From Pectobacterium peruviense (GTDB taxonomy: Bacteria > Pseudomonadota > Gammaproteobacteria > Enterobacterales > Enterobacteriaceae), in assembly GCF_002847345.1 (NCBI RefSeq), contig NZ_LXFV01000007.1:1-64000 (forward strand): a DNA stretch of 64,000 nt. The letters are read 5' to 3'. A program made the translations under genes and the position numbers. The notes below the pieces were generated by a model. The model saw only the letters and a program-made list of their open reading frames with translations. It was not told where the DNA came from and did not search any database. Positions 8,899-17,882 of the stretch are shown here, one piece after another (position 1 is the stretch's first letter; each line of letters opens with the position of its first letter).

Positions 8899-11067
8899 TT
8901 ATTTGTCAGACTTATATTCGTAAGAATAATAATTATAGTTTCCGTAGCCGTAATAACTAGCTGCACGTTTTACAATCGCATTCAAAATCACGCCTTTAAT
9001 TTCCGTACCATTTTGCTCAAAACGACGAATACTCACTTCAATTTCTTTTAATGTATTCACTTCAAAACGAGCAACCAGAAGCGAAGTTCCAGCATGTCTG
9101 CTAATAACAGCAGCATCGGTTACAGCAAGGATAGGAGGTGTATCCAATAACACAATGTCATAATTCTTGATTGCCCAATCAATAAATTGTGAAAACCGAC
9201 TATGCATCAGCAATTCGGAAGGATTAGGCGGAATTTGTCCACGGGGGATAAAGTCCATATTTTCTACAGCCGTTTTACGAATACTTTTCTCTGTCGGTAT
9301 TTGCCCAGACAAAATATCAGAGAGGCCATTTGTTCCTTGCACTCCCATCAACTCATGTGCGTAACCTTTGCGCATATCACAGTCGACGATAAGTACTCGC
9401 TGCCCTGACTGAGCGATTACTGCCCCTAGGTTTGCACTGACGAATGTCTTACCAATTGCAGGGCTGGCACCAGATATCATCAGCACATTATTTTTTGCTT
9501 CCATCATAGCAAAATGCAGACTAGTACGCAGACTTCTGATAGCCTCAATGGCAAGATCGGCTGGGTTACCTACAGCTAGCAATTCCGTAGAACGGGTATT
9601 ACCTTTCTTATTCCTACTTAACAATGCTCTGTCTTTCTTCTGTTGCCATTCAGATAGAGGTACGCTGGCATAGACATTAATACCTAGCTCCTCGAGTTGC
9701 TCAGGGCTTTCAAGTCCTTTATGTAAAAAATTCTTAAGCACTACAAATGCTATTGATACAACTGCACCAGCAAACATAGATAGTAGAACAACAATAACTT
9801 TTTTAGGTTTTACAGGTTTTATTTTAACTGCTGCTGCATCGATAATACGGACATTACCAACCGTACTTGCTTTATTAATGCTTAGCTCCTGCTGCTTATT
9901 CAGCAGTTGCATATAAACTTCTTGCCCTACATTGACATCACGCGTTAATCGCAATATTTCCTGCTGGGTTTTAGGCATAGCGCCTACACGCTTGTTGATT
10001 TTTTCACGTTCTTCTTCGAGTGTTTTGCGTTTTTCCATTAGCGCGCGGTAAGCTGGGTGCTCTTTGGTGTACAATTTTGATATTTCAGCTTCTTTAAACG
10101 TCAATTCATTGAGCTGAGACTCAACTGCGACCATCGTTTCCAATACCGCTTTTGCTTCGAGAGTAAGGTCAACAGACTCATTCTTCTGCCGATAACTGTT
10201 TAATTTATTATCCGCTTCGTCTAAACCTGTACGCACCGACGGGAGTTGCTCTTTGAGAAATTCTAAACTCTTTCCCGCTTCCTCAGATTTACGTTCAACA
10301 TTTTGCTGCAGGTAATTTTGGCTGATACTATTTAGTATTTTATTAATTAAATCAGCCTTTTCACCTTCATAACTTAATGAGAGAACTCCCGTATCCTTTC
10401 CTTTATCAGCAACAGTTAAATCTTCCAGAACATCATTAATTGCAGTAATTGAATTTAATTTCTTAATTCTAAACACAGTGTTTTTTTCAGCCTGGACATC
10501 ACTCACTAGTATAGATAACCCACTTTGTTTTTCTATCTGACCAACTTTACCTTCAAATTTTACAGTATCACCTACATTAACTTCATACGTGCTATTATCA
10601 ATGATACGTAATTCAAACCATTCATCCTGCCATGATGCAGGAACCTCTAATCTAGACACAGCAACTTTCTCTGGCACATATTCCATTAAGCGAGAAAATC
10701 CTTTGCCAAAAATGGGGAAATATTTTTTCTGAACAACTATATCTAGAGACAAATCACTAATTGTCTTACCCAATACCATCCGAGACTTGATTAACTCAAT
10801 CTCAGCCGCAGATTCTGGTTTAGCATCGGGTAAAACACTAGATATATCCTTTAATAGTGAATTACCCGTATTCTGCTCAACTTGAATTAAGGCATCAGAC
10901 CTATAAATTGGCGTTGCAAACGTAGCATAAAGGATACCAATAATAGTAAAAATTGCAGTAACACCAATAATCAACCAACGATGATCCAGCAATGTTCCTA
11001 ATAAACGACCTAAATCAATCTCATCCGAATTCGTTTCAGATGTTTTTACTGAAATTTTCTCTGCCAT
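8899..11067 (-). CDS. wzc: polysaccharide co-polymerase tyrosine autokinase Wzc
   Basis: The protein has 722 residues. It controls chain length and export of Wzy-polymerised surface polysaccharide from the inner membrane. An N-terminal Wzz domain is bounded by membrane segments near residues 30-50 and 425-445, with a long coiled-coil periplasmic region between them. The cytoplasmic BY-kinase domain has Walker A GASPAIGKT at 533-541 and Walker A' VLIVDCDMRKG. The C-terminus is a tyrosine cluster (YYGYGNYNYYSYEYK), the autophosphorylation tail removed by Wzb. It directly follows wzb, 16 bases apart. Confidence 0.96.
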   Translation of the reverse strand: MAEKISVKTSETNSDEIDLGRLLGTLLDHRWLIIGVTAIFTIIGILYATFATPIYRSDALIQVEQNTGNSLLKDISSVLPDAKPESAAEIELIKSRMVLGKTISDLSLDIVVQKKYFPIFGKGFSRLMEYVPEKVAVSRLEVPASWQDEWFELRIIDNSTYEVNVGDTVKFEGKVGQIEKQSGLSILVSDVQAEKNTVFRIKKLNSITAINDVLEDLTVADKGKDTGVLSLSYEGEKADLINKILNSISQNYLQQNVERKSEEAGKSLEFLKEQLPSVRTGLDEADNKLNSYRQKNESVDLTLEAKAVLETMVAVESQLNELTFKEAEISKLYTKEHPAYRALMEKRKTLEEEREKINKRVGAMPKTQQEILRLTRDVNVGQEVYMQLLNKQQELSINKASTVGNVRIIDAAAVKIKPVKPKKVIVVLLSMFAGAVVSIAFVVLKNFLHKGLESPEQLEELGINVYASVPLSEWQQKKDRALLSRNKKGNTRSTELLAVGNPADLAIEAIRSLRTSLHFAMMEAKNNVLMISGASPAIGKTFVSANLGAVIAQSGQRVLIVDCDMRKGYAHELMGVQGTNGLSDILSGQIPTEKSIRKTAVENMDFIPRGQIPPNPSELLMHSRFSQFIDWAIKNYDIVLLDTPPILAVTDAAVISRHAGTSLLVARFEVNTLKEIEVSIRRFEQNGTEIKGVILNAIVKRAASYYGYGNYNYYSYEYKSDK

Positions 11068-11083
11068 GGGTTTCCCTGACTTG

Positions 11084-11518
11084 TTAACGACTTAATACCT
11101 GCACCCATTTATGGGCGGACTGCTCAAGTTGCAAGTAGACGAATTCAAACGCTTCACGACTTTTGCGGTATGGATCAGCAATCTCTTGCTGATTAAGCCA
11201 ACGGCCAAACAGCATCGTTTTGCCTCGGACTTCTGGCGCAATGCGGCACACAGCCTCAATATGCCCTTTCTCCATAACCAAAATAAGATCATATTGCCGA
11301 CATAGCGCTGAAGTCAGTTGCTGCGCTTCATGACCATCAAGAGAAAGATTATGCTGGTTCGCCACATCTGCTGCGGTCGAGTCTGCGGGTTTTCCGACTA
11401 ACGCGCCTAATCCGGCGGATGAAATTTTTTTAGTAGGAAATGCCTGTTTTAATAGTCTTTCTCCCGTAGGAGAACGGCAGATATTACCTACACAAACAAC
11501 CAATATAGAATCAAACAT
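11084..11518 (-). CDS. wzb: low-molecular-weight protein tyrosine phosphatase Wzb
   Basis: The protein has 144 residues. The P-loop CVGNICRS at residues 9-16 holds the nucleophile C9 and R15, and DPYRKS near residue 115 provides the general acid aspartate. It dephosphorylates the Wzc tyrosine tail and so cycles export activity. It sits between wza and wzc with 8- and 16-base gaps, as in colanic acid and group 1 capsule clusters. Confidence 0.96.
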   Translation of the reverse strand: MFDSILVVCVGNICRSPTGERLLKQAFPTKKISSAGLGALVGKPADSTAADVANQHNLSLDGHEAQQLTSALCRQYDLILVMEKGHIEAVCRIAPEVRGKTMLFGRWLNQQEIADPYRKSREAFEFVYLQLEQSAHKWVQVLSR

Positions 11519-11526
11519 AGTTATCT

Positions 11527-12663
11527 CTATGGCCAGGTGCGAACTCGCAGGCTACCCTCACTTAAATCGTTAAACGCAGAGATCGTCGGTGCAAGTTGTG
11601 AAATCAAACGGTTCCAACGAGCGATTGGTGCAGAAGTTACATAAACCACGTCATAAGGTTGCAGTTGGAATTCAGCCCCCATAACAAGAGACGTCGCATC
11701 CGCAGCATTGAGCTGATAGATATCTGCCAGCTTCGGCCCCTGTGTTCCTCTTAGTGGGCGAATGACAAAGACACCCGTCGCATCAGCCAACGTTTGATCC
11801 ATACCTTCGGCATTACCTAAAGCTTCCGTCAACGTCATGCCGCTGCGGTCCATTTTAAGTGTGCTTTGCTTTTTGACTTCGCCCATTACGAACACTTTCA
11901 GGTCGTCATTACGCGGTATATAGAGGATATCGCCAGGATAAAGGAGATGGTTTTGAGACAGGTCACCATTTTGCATTAGCGCCTGAAGAGAAATTCGTTT
12001 CTCTTGACCATTATGAGTGAGAACTATGTTGCGCCAGTCAGCATTTTCCGTCAGCCCGCCAGCACTATTGATGGCATCCAAAACAGTGAGAGGCACATTA
12101 GTGATAGGTTGCTGTCCTGATTTATCAACTTCGCCTGTTACGTATGCTTTTTGCGAACGAAACGCGGCAATGCTGACATCAACCTGTGGAGATTCAATAT
12201 ACGTTGCCAAACGCCCCATGACTTCATCACGGACTTCCGTCACCGTTTTACCTGAAACTTTGACCTTACCAATGTACGGATAGAAAATTGTACCGTCGGA
12301 ATGTACCCAGTTGCCGGTATCAGCAGCGGTGCGGTATGTACCAGCAGGCGTGGTCAATTCAGGATGATCCCACACAGTGACCATGATGACATCGCCAATG
12401 CCAATGCGATATTCATACTGTTGTAGTTCGCGTTCCAATGCAGGATTAGTCTGTGCAATTAATGGTTTGACGCGCATTTTATCGACTAAATAAGGCGTAA
12501 GAGGATAAACATTCACCAGTTTATCAATATTGAAATCAGCGTCTTGCTGCTCGATAACCTCTTTGCCACTCGTCGAAAGATGACTTCCGGGAATTATGGT
12601 ACAGCCGCTAAGAAATGCTATAGACACGACTAGCGGTGCCAATTTTAACTTGTGCTTTATCAT
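11527..12663 (-). CDS. wza: outer-membrane polysaccharide export lipoprotein Wza
   Basis: The protein has 378 residues with a lipoprotein signal peptide ending LSGC (C21). It forms the octameric outer-membrane channel for exported polysaccharide. The poly-export domain ([19 protein letters not shown] near residue 86) is followed by SLBB-type repeats such as AYVTGEV and VFVMGEV, and a C-terminal amphipathic helix ([15 protein letters not shown]). It is followed immediately by wzb. About 120 bases separate it from the wecA-like gene upstream; I see no clear promoter there. Confidence 0.96.
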   Translation of the reverse strand: MIKHKLKLAPLVVSIAFLSGCTIIPGSHLSTSGKEVIEQQDADFNIDKLVNVYPLTPYLVDKMRVKPLIAQTNPALERELQQYEYRIGIGDVIMVTVWDHPELTTPAGTYRTAADTGNWVHSDGTIFYPYIGKVKVSGKTVTEVRDEVMGRLATYIESPQVDVSIAAFRSQKAYVTGEVDKSGQQPITNVPLTVLDAINSAGGLTENADWRNIVLTHNGQEKRISLQALMQNGDLSQNHLLYPGDILYIPRNDDLKVFVMGEVKKQSTLKMDRSGMTLTEALGNAEGMDQTLADATGVFVIRPLRGTQGPKLADIYQLNAADATSLVMGAEFQLQPYDVVYVTSAPIARWNRLISQLAPTISAFNDLSEGSLRVRTWP

Positions 12664-12786
12664 CCTGTTATTCCATCACTCTTAATTCAAAATTGCACAA
12701 ATCCCTACAAAATATCAAATGATTATAGAGAATATTTATTCAACTGAACCCGCAGTCTAGCGCATAAAAAGTCTGTAATTTGTCGC

Positions 12787-13872
12787 TTAGCGACGCTGAG
12801 CGGTGCGGTTTGACAGCTTAGTCACCAGCCTGCCTGAATGCGTTCGCCGCCCCAACTGCAGTACTTTTCCTATACGCGGTATAAAATAGAAATAACCGAC
12901 AAACGTTACAAAAAACAGGCTCAACATCATGAACTGGCTCACGTTATTATGATCGCTGATGATACCCACGGCAGCCAGCAGCAATGCAACAAACGTAATG
13001 ACCATCAACGACTGCCGCGAGGTCAGTCCTGAAGACATCAATATGTGGTGAAGATGGCCTCTATCGGCTTTAAACGGACTATCACCTCTCAAAAACCGCC
13101 GCAGCATGATGGCAATCATGTCCATCAAAGGGAGCGCAATTAACCAAAGTGCCGTCACTGGGTTCATTACCGCGCTTTCTCCCTGAGAAGCAAGAACCAG
13201 TAACCAAAGTACGGTAAATCCTATAACGGTGCTACCCGCATCCCCCATAAAAACCTTAAATTTTTTCCCCAACGGAATACCAAGATTAAGAAAAAGATAA
13301 GGTAGCGTAGCCGCCATCATGCATAGGCTCCAGAGCCCTAGCTGACGTTCGCCTCCAGAATAGAATAAGAAAAACAGCGAACAAAAAGCGATACAGGAAA
13401 GCGTGCCCAGTAAACCATCAATCCCATCGATCATATTAAAGGCGTTGATAGCACCACATACAGCAAACAGCGTAATGACATATCCGAATCCCCCTAAAAG
13501 AAGCTCATGACCAAATAACACATTTCCCAATGATGAAAGGGATAAACCTGAATACATCATCAAACCGCCCACCATCGTTTGAACAGCAAATCGGGGCAAA
13601 ACAGGAAGGTCAAAACGGTCATCAATGACACCAACGACCAAGAGCAACGTGGCGCAAACCATGTATAGAGAGAAATCAGGAAGCCAATCAGAATGCAGCA
13701 TAAATAAAATGCAGAGGGCGCAATAAATCGACACGCCCCCAACAAGGGGAATATTTCCACGGTGTTTTTTCCGCGCGCACGGCTTATCCACCAATCCGAT
13801 GGTGGTTGCTACTTTTCTAGCCAGAAACAGCGCGGCGAATGCGCTTAAAAATACAACGATGAAATCTTGCAT
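12787..13872 (-). CDS. wecA: WecA-type undecaprenyl-phosphate N-acetylhexosamine-1-phosphate transferase
   Basis: The protein has 361 residues from the ATG at 13872. A longer reading from 13914 would start inside the ops element and is rejected. It is a polytopic PNPT-family enzyme that starts glycan synthesis by moving GlcNAc-1-phosphate, or a similar sugar phosphate, to undecaprenyl phosphate. KPCARKKHRGNIPLVGG near residue 30, NAFNMIDGIDGLLG (about 140-153) and KVFMGDAGST carry the substrate and metal-binding residues, and RGDSPFKADRGHLHH is the cytoplasmic His-rich loop. It stands first behind the JUMPStart. A true enterobacterial-common-antigen wecA would sit elsewhere, so this may be a cluster-specific paralogue. 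Confidence 0.85.
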   Translation of the reverse strand: MQDFIVVFLSAFAALFLARKVATTIGLVDKPCARKKHRGNIPLVGGVSIYCALCILFMLHSDWLPDFSLYMVCATLLLVVGVIDDRFDLPVLPRFAVQTMVGGLMMYSGLSLSSLGNVLFGHELLLGGFGYVITLFAVCGAINAFNMIDGIDGLLGTLSCIAFCSLFFLFYSGGERQLGLWSLCMMAATLPYLFLNLGIPLGKKFKVFMGDAGSTVIGFTVLWLLVLASQGESAVMNPVTALWLIALPLMDMIAIMLRRFLRGDSPFKADRGHLHHILMSSGLTSRQSLMVITFVALLLAAVGIISDHNNVSQFMMLSLFFVTFVGYFYFIPRIGKVLQLGRRTHSGRLVTKLSNRTAQRR

Positions 13873-13911
13873 TTTTGCACCATCATCAACCGTTAAATGT
13901 TCTGCATCAGG

Positions 13912-13949
13912 CACGCTACCGCCCTTGGCTCATAGCTACCAATGCACTG
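13912..13949 (-). promoter_or_regulatory. JUMPStart element with ops (RfaH recruitment site)
   Basis: On the minus strand the sequence runs CAGTGCATTGGTAGCTATGA and then ends in GGGCGGTAGCGTG. This agrees closely with the enterobacterial JUMPStart consensus, and GGCGGTAGCGTG (13912-13923) is an exact ops site. It lies 40 bases upstream of the wecA-like start. RfaH loaded here would let RNA polymerase read through the whole polysaccharide operon. Confidence 0.93.
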
Positions 13950-14599
13950 TTAAATCGCGTGTGAAACCCATTTACTGAATTAAACATTCAGCCCGTAAGC
14001 CGTCCGCTGTGTATCAACCTTTTTTTGTTCGTAAAGACATGAATGCAGCTAACCAGTTATTAAAATTCACTATTTTTCTTTATAAAACCACACTATCGCT
14101 GCAGAAACTCATTTTTCACCCCAATAGTATTGACGACGAAGTGAAGAGTACAAGAGTAAGATGTTCAAGGGCGAGCTTTTCAGAATAAGACTACGCACAC
14201 ACTTTCCCTAACGCATCGTCAGTCTAAAAGGCATTTTTGGAGGAAGCTATCGGGTGCGAACAAAGAATCATAGCAAAAACCGGATCCTCCCTGTCGTAAA
14301 AATCCTGTTAAATCGGCACGCTATTCTATGCGTTGTCTGCCGACACTATCAAACACTAACGCGTCCCATACCGCTCATAATCCTGAAAATCTTGCCTAGC
14401 GATGCTTTTTCACGCTGTTTTCCGTAATTCGCCAAACGACATTCAGAAATGGCTAACTGCCGCATAAAAACAAAAAATACGCTAGCTACTGGCTTGCTAG
14501 CCCCGTCAAAATAAAGAATATCCCTGCAAATTCTGGTCCATCTGTGCACGCCCTGATACGCTAGCGGGGTTATGTTCATTTAAAGGTGAAAAAATAGAT
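13950..14599. other. 650-base intergenic region between the polysaccharide operon and the terC-like gene
   Basis: No convincing gene is seen. It must contain the divergent promoters: leftward for the JUMPStart operon and rightward for the TerC-family gene. The part from 14040 to 14110 is AT-rich and promoter-like. Short minus-strand reading frames near 14349-14579 lack ribosome sites and recognisable products. Confidence 0.5.
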
Positions 14600-16186
14600 A
14601 TGGAGTGGATCGCTGATCCAACGATATGGGCCGGGTTGGCCACGCTGGTTGTCCTGGAACTGGTTCTGGGCATTGATAATCTTATCTTCATTGCCATTCT
14701 GGCTGAGAAATTACCAAAAGAACAACGCGATAAAGCCAGAGTCGTCGGCCTGCTGCTTGCCCTGATTATGCGACTAGGGTTGCTAGCGTCTATCTCCTGG
14801 CTGGTGTCGCTGACGACCCCTCTCTTTACGTTCCTTGAGCACACATTCAGCGCTCGCGATGTCATCATGTTGGTGGGCGGGCTATTTCTACTCTTCAAAG
14901 CCACCATGGAACTCAACGAACGCCTCGAAGGGAAAGATGAGGAGCAGCAATCCCAGCGCAAAGGTGCGCGTTTCTGGCCTGTCGTCGCCCAGATTGTGGT
15001 ATTGGATGCCATATTCTCGCTGGATTCCGTGATCACCGCCGTTGGCATGACCGATCATCTGCTGGTCATGATGTCCGCCGTGACTATCGCCATCTTCCTG
15101 ATGCTGCTGGCCAGCAAGCCACTGACCCGTTTTGTCGCGGAACACCCGACCATCGTTATCCTATGTCTCAGCTTCCTGCTGATGATTGGTTTCAGCCTGG
15201 TGGCAGACGCATTTGGTTACCACATCCCCAAAGGCTATCTCTACGCTGCGATAGGTTTCTCGGTACTGATCGAGATGTTAAATCAGGTTTCCCTGTTTAA
15301 CCGCCGACGCTTTCTTTCTTCTACGGTTCCGCTACGCCAGCGTACCGCGGAGGTTGTTTTGCGTATTTTACGCGGCAATCATGAAGAAGCAGAGCTGGAC
15401 AACCAAACCTCGTCGATGATTGCAGACAACACTCGGGCAGGCCGGGAAGTTTTCAACATCCAGGAACGCCGGATGATAAAGCGGGTATTGGGGCTGGCAC
15501 AGCGAACCATTAGCAGCATTATGACGTCGCGGCATGATATTGAGTCAGTTGAGTTGGATATTACGCAGGATGCGCTTGCTAAGCTGTTAACGACCAACCA
15601 GCACTCTCGGCTCGTGGTCACTGACAGCAATACCTCCGACGAGCCGCTGGGCATCATAAATGTTGCCGATTTACTACAGCAGCAGTTAAACCGCGAACCA
15701 TTTAACCCACGCATTCTGATCCGGCAGCCGCTGGTCTTTCCTGAACAACTCTCGCTTTTGCAGGCGTTAGAACAGTTTAGAGAAGGAAGGACACATTTTG
15801 CGTTTGTCGTTGATGAGTTTGGCTCGATGGAAGGGATTGTCACATTAAGTGACGTGATGGAAACCATCGCAGGTAACCTACCGCGCGAAGGTGAAGATCG
15901 CGATGCGCGCCACAGCATTCAGCAAAATGACGACGGCAGTTGGACCGTAAACGGCTATATTCCGCTGGAAGATCTGACGATGTATGTTCCGCTGACGTTG
16001 GATGAAAAGCGTGAATACTACACGCTGGCAGGGCTGCTGATGGAGCACACGCAGCGGGTTCCGCAAGTGGGCGATACATTATCAATCGATAACTATCAGT
16101 TCACTATTCTGGCGGTGGAAAGCCATCGCATCGTGGAAGTCCGCATCACACCGAACGACGAACCACAGACTGATTTTGAAGTGTGA
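14600..16186 (+). CDS. yoaE: TerC-family membrane protein with CBS pair and transporter-associated domain (YoaE-like)
   Basis: The protein has 528 residues, close to E. coli YoaE. The N-terminal TerC domain (about residues 10-235) has seven to eight membrane helices with acidic signatures VLGIDNLIF (about 21-29) and [14 protein letters not shown] (about 136-149). These occur in proteins tied to metal-ion homeostasis and membrane-protein metallation. Two CBS domains follow (about 300-430; [16 protein letters not shown] is in the second). A C-terminal CorC/HlyC-type domain (about 445-520) follows them. The substrate is unknown, and manganese or another divalent ion is only a family-based guess. 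It is monocistronic with a terminator just downstream. Confidence 0.88.
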   Translation: MEWIADPTIWAGLATLVVLELVLGIDNLIFIAILAEKLPKEQRDKARVVGLLLALIMRLGLLASISWLVSLTTPLFTFLEHTFSARDVIMLVGGLFLLFKATMELNERLEGKDEEQQSQRKGARFWPVVAQIVVLDAIFSLDSVITAVGMTDHLLVMMSAVTIAIFLMLLASKPLTRFVAEHPTIVILCLSFLLMIGFSLVADAFGYHIPKGYLYAAIGFSVLIEMLNQVSLFNRRRFLSSTVPLRQRTAEVVLRILRGNHEEAELDNQTSSMIADNTRAGREVFNIQERRMIKRVLGLAQRTISSIMTSRHDIESVELDITQDALAKLLTTNQHSRLVVTDSNTSDEPLGIINVADLLQQQLNREPFNPRILIRQPLVFPEQLSLLQALEQFREGRTHFAFVVDEFGSMEGIVTLSDVMETIAGNLPREGEDRDARHSIQQNDDGSWTVNGYIPLEDLTMYVPLTLDEKREYYTLAGLLMEHTQRVPQVGDTLSIDNYQFTILAVESHRIVEVRITPNDEPQTDFEV

Positions 16187-16224
16187 TGACAGCGATGTAA
16201 CACAGCCGACACCATGATCACTCA

Positions 16225-16255
16225 CAGCCCCTTCCAGATCGGTAGGGGCTGTTTG
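16225..16255 (+). terminator. Rho-independent terminator after the terC-like gene
   Basis: CAGCCCCT (16225-16232) pairs with AGGGGCTG (16244-16251) around an 11-base loop, followed by TTTG. It may also serve dcuC converging from the right. Confidence 0.75.
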
Positions 16256-16265
16256 CTATGTGTTA

Positions 16266-17618
16266 TCAGGCGGGTATCATAATTTCTGTGGCAACCACCA
16301 CCACAATCAGCCCAACCAGAACAGGAACAGATGTGCGCTTCACCACCTCAAACGGCGATATCTTCGCCATCCCCGCCACCGCAACCACCACGCCGGATAC
16401 CGGAGAAATGGTACGACCTAAATTGGAAGCCTGAAGCATCGGAATGGCCAGATAGGCAGGGTTGATACCCATTTGTGACGACAGCTTTGGAATCAGCTCA
16501 ACAAACGCATAAAACGGCGCATTGCCCGAACCCGTCGTCATCGCCGCCAGCATCGTGATTACCACCAGCACCAGCATAATCACCAACCCACCGCTGCCAA
16601 ATGACTGCGCGAGGCCAATCAGTCCGCTGATAAAGCCAATTGTGCCAAGTCCCTGAGCAAAAACACCAGCAGCAACCAGCAGGATTACGACGCTAGAGAA
16701 AGCATCGGCCATGCCGCGATAAGCTACATCTAGCCCATCAAATACTTTTTGCGCATTGAATGAACGGACAAACTCCAGCACCGCGGTCAACACCATACAG
16801 ATAACCAGTACGGTGATAATGTGAAGCTCCGGCCCCCATTTGCCATCAAATACCAGTACGCCCATGATAGGCGTAAACGGCAGAATGGCGTAAAAACGCG
16901 GAGCATTCGTCGTGATCTCGCTGACATCCAGAATCTCATGGCTAGCATTCTCTTTGTTGTCCAAATAGCGCTGCCAGAAGAAATGCGCGACGGCCATGCA
17001 CACGATAGCAATGATGGATATGGGCAGCGTAGCCTTAAAGGCGAAATCCACTAATTTCATCTGCGATGCCTGCGCAGCAAGCACTACGTCGCCCGACGTT
17101 GGCGACAGGATCAACGCCACAGGGGATGCGCAGATTGCCGCAGCGGCACCGCGGCTAATCCCGACATTCACCATGACAGGGAACAGCGTTGCCATCAATA
17201 ACACACCCAGCCCAGTGGCCGATGACACCGCCAGCGACATCAAACAGGCGACAAAATAGGCCGCAATCATCAGCAAATAAGGCGAGTTGATCATTTTAAG
17301 CGGGCGTGAAACCAGCTTAACGACGACATCATTCGCCCCGATGTGCGTCATGTAAGCCGCAAACCCACACAGCACCATAATCATCATGCCGAGATCGCCA
17401 CCACGGCTCATCAGCAAAATTTTTACGTATTCAAAAATATCCGTAGCGCTCCAGCCCGTCGCCTTCGCACTGGCTGGCAATATGTTTTTCCCCAGCATGG
17501 CACTGATTGCCAAGAGTAAGAGGCCTCCCACCAGCAACACGCCCGTCGCGGAGTACCCTTTTATAATGTAACGACCAACCAGAATCGTTACAGCAACACC
17601 AATCAAAAGTTCGAGCAT
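16266..17618 (-). CDS. dcuC: anaerobic C4-dicarboxylate transporter DcuC
   Basis: The protein has 450 residues with about 12 hydrophobic segments across its length. Long stretches such as GGDLGMMIMVLCGFAAYM, TSGDVVLAAQAS and SGNAPFYAFVE match E. coli DcuC closely. It exports succinate and exchanges or takes up C4-dicarboxylates during fermentation. It is monocistronic and convergent with the TerC-family gene. The 264-base gap to asmA has an AT-rich part (17700-17760) that could hold its promoter. Confidence 0.93.
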   Translation of the reverse strand: MLELLIGVAVTILVGRYIIKGYSATGVLLVGGLLLLAISAMLGKNILPASAKATGWSATDIFEYVKILLMSRGGDLGMMIMVLCGFAAYMTHIGANDVVVKLVSRPLKMINSPYLLMIAAYFVACLMSLAVSSATGLGVLLMATLFPVMVNVGISRGAAAAICASPVALILSPTSGDVVLAAQASQMKLVDFAFKATLPISIIAIVCMAVAHFFWQRYLDNKENASHEILDVSEITTNAPRFYAILPFTPIMGVLVFDGKWGPELHIITVLVICMVLTAVLEFVRSFNAQKVFDGLDVAYRGMADAFSSVVILLVAAGVFAQGLGTIGFISGLIGLAQSFGSGGLVIMLVLVVITMLAAMTTGSGNAPFYAFVELIPKLSSQMGINPAYLAIPMLQASNLGRTISPVSGVVVAVAGMAKISPFEVVKRTSVPVLVGLIVVVVATEIMIPA

Positions 17619-17827
17619 AGTGAGTTTCGATACCTGAGTAATAAATTATCTGACAGAAATTCCCCGGCAGCGGAATATCACCGCACCGAAAACAGGGAGC
17701 GGAGTTTACTGCTTTAGAAAATAAAAAAAGAGAAAAATATTAATATGCAGCGTTAAAAAAGAGACATCGAGCACAAAGGCGGGCTGGGGAAGGATGACAG
17801 AGTAAGGGAAAACATTAGGGAGACGCT

Positions 17828-17859
17828 GCCGATTTGCTGACGGAAATCAGCAAATCGGC
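17828..17859 (-). terminator. 13-bp perfect hairpin after asmA
   Basis: GCCGATTTGCTGA (17828-17840) and TCAGCAAATCGGC (17847-17859) form a perfect 13-bp stem with a 6-base loop, 24 bases after the asmA stop. It has no U-run, so it may stabilise the transcript end rather than terminate alone. Confidence 0.5.
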
Positions 17860-17882
17860 CAAGAACGCAGCACTTCTGAAAC

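Noticed and set aside
14400-14599. Possible yybP-ykoY (manganese) riboswitch before the TerC-family gene
   Set aside because: I could not find the conserved loops of that class. The known cases precede other TerC or MntP genes, and this one is of the YoaE CBS type.
14506-15048. 180-codon open frame on the minus strand opposite the TerC-family gene
   Set aside because: It is antisense to a well-supported gene, is Ser/Arg-rich as expected of a shadow frame, and has no recognisable domain.
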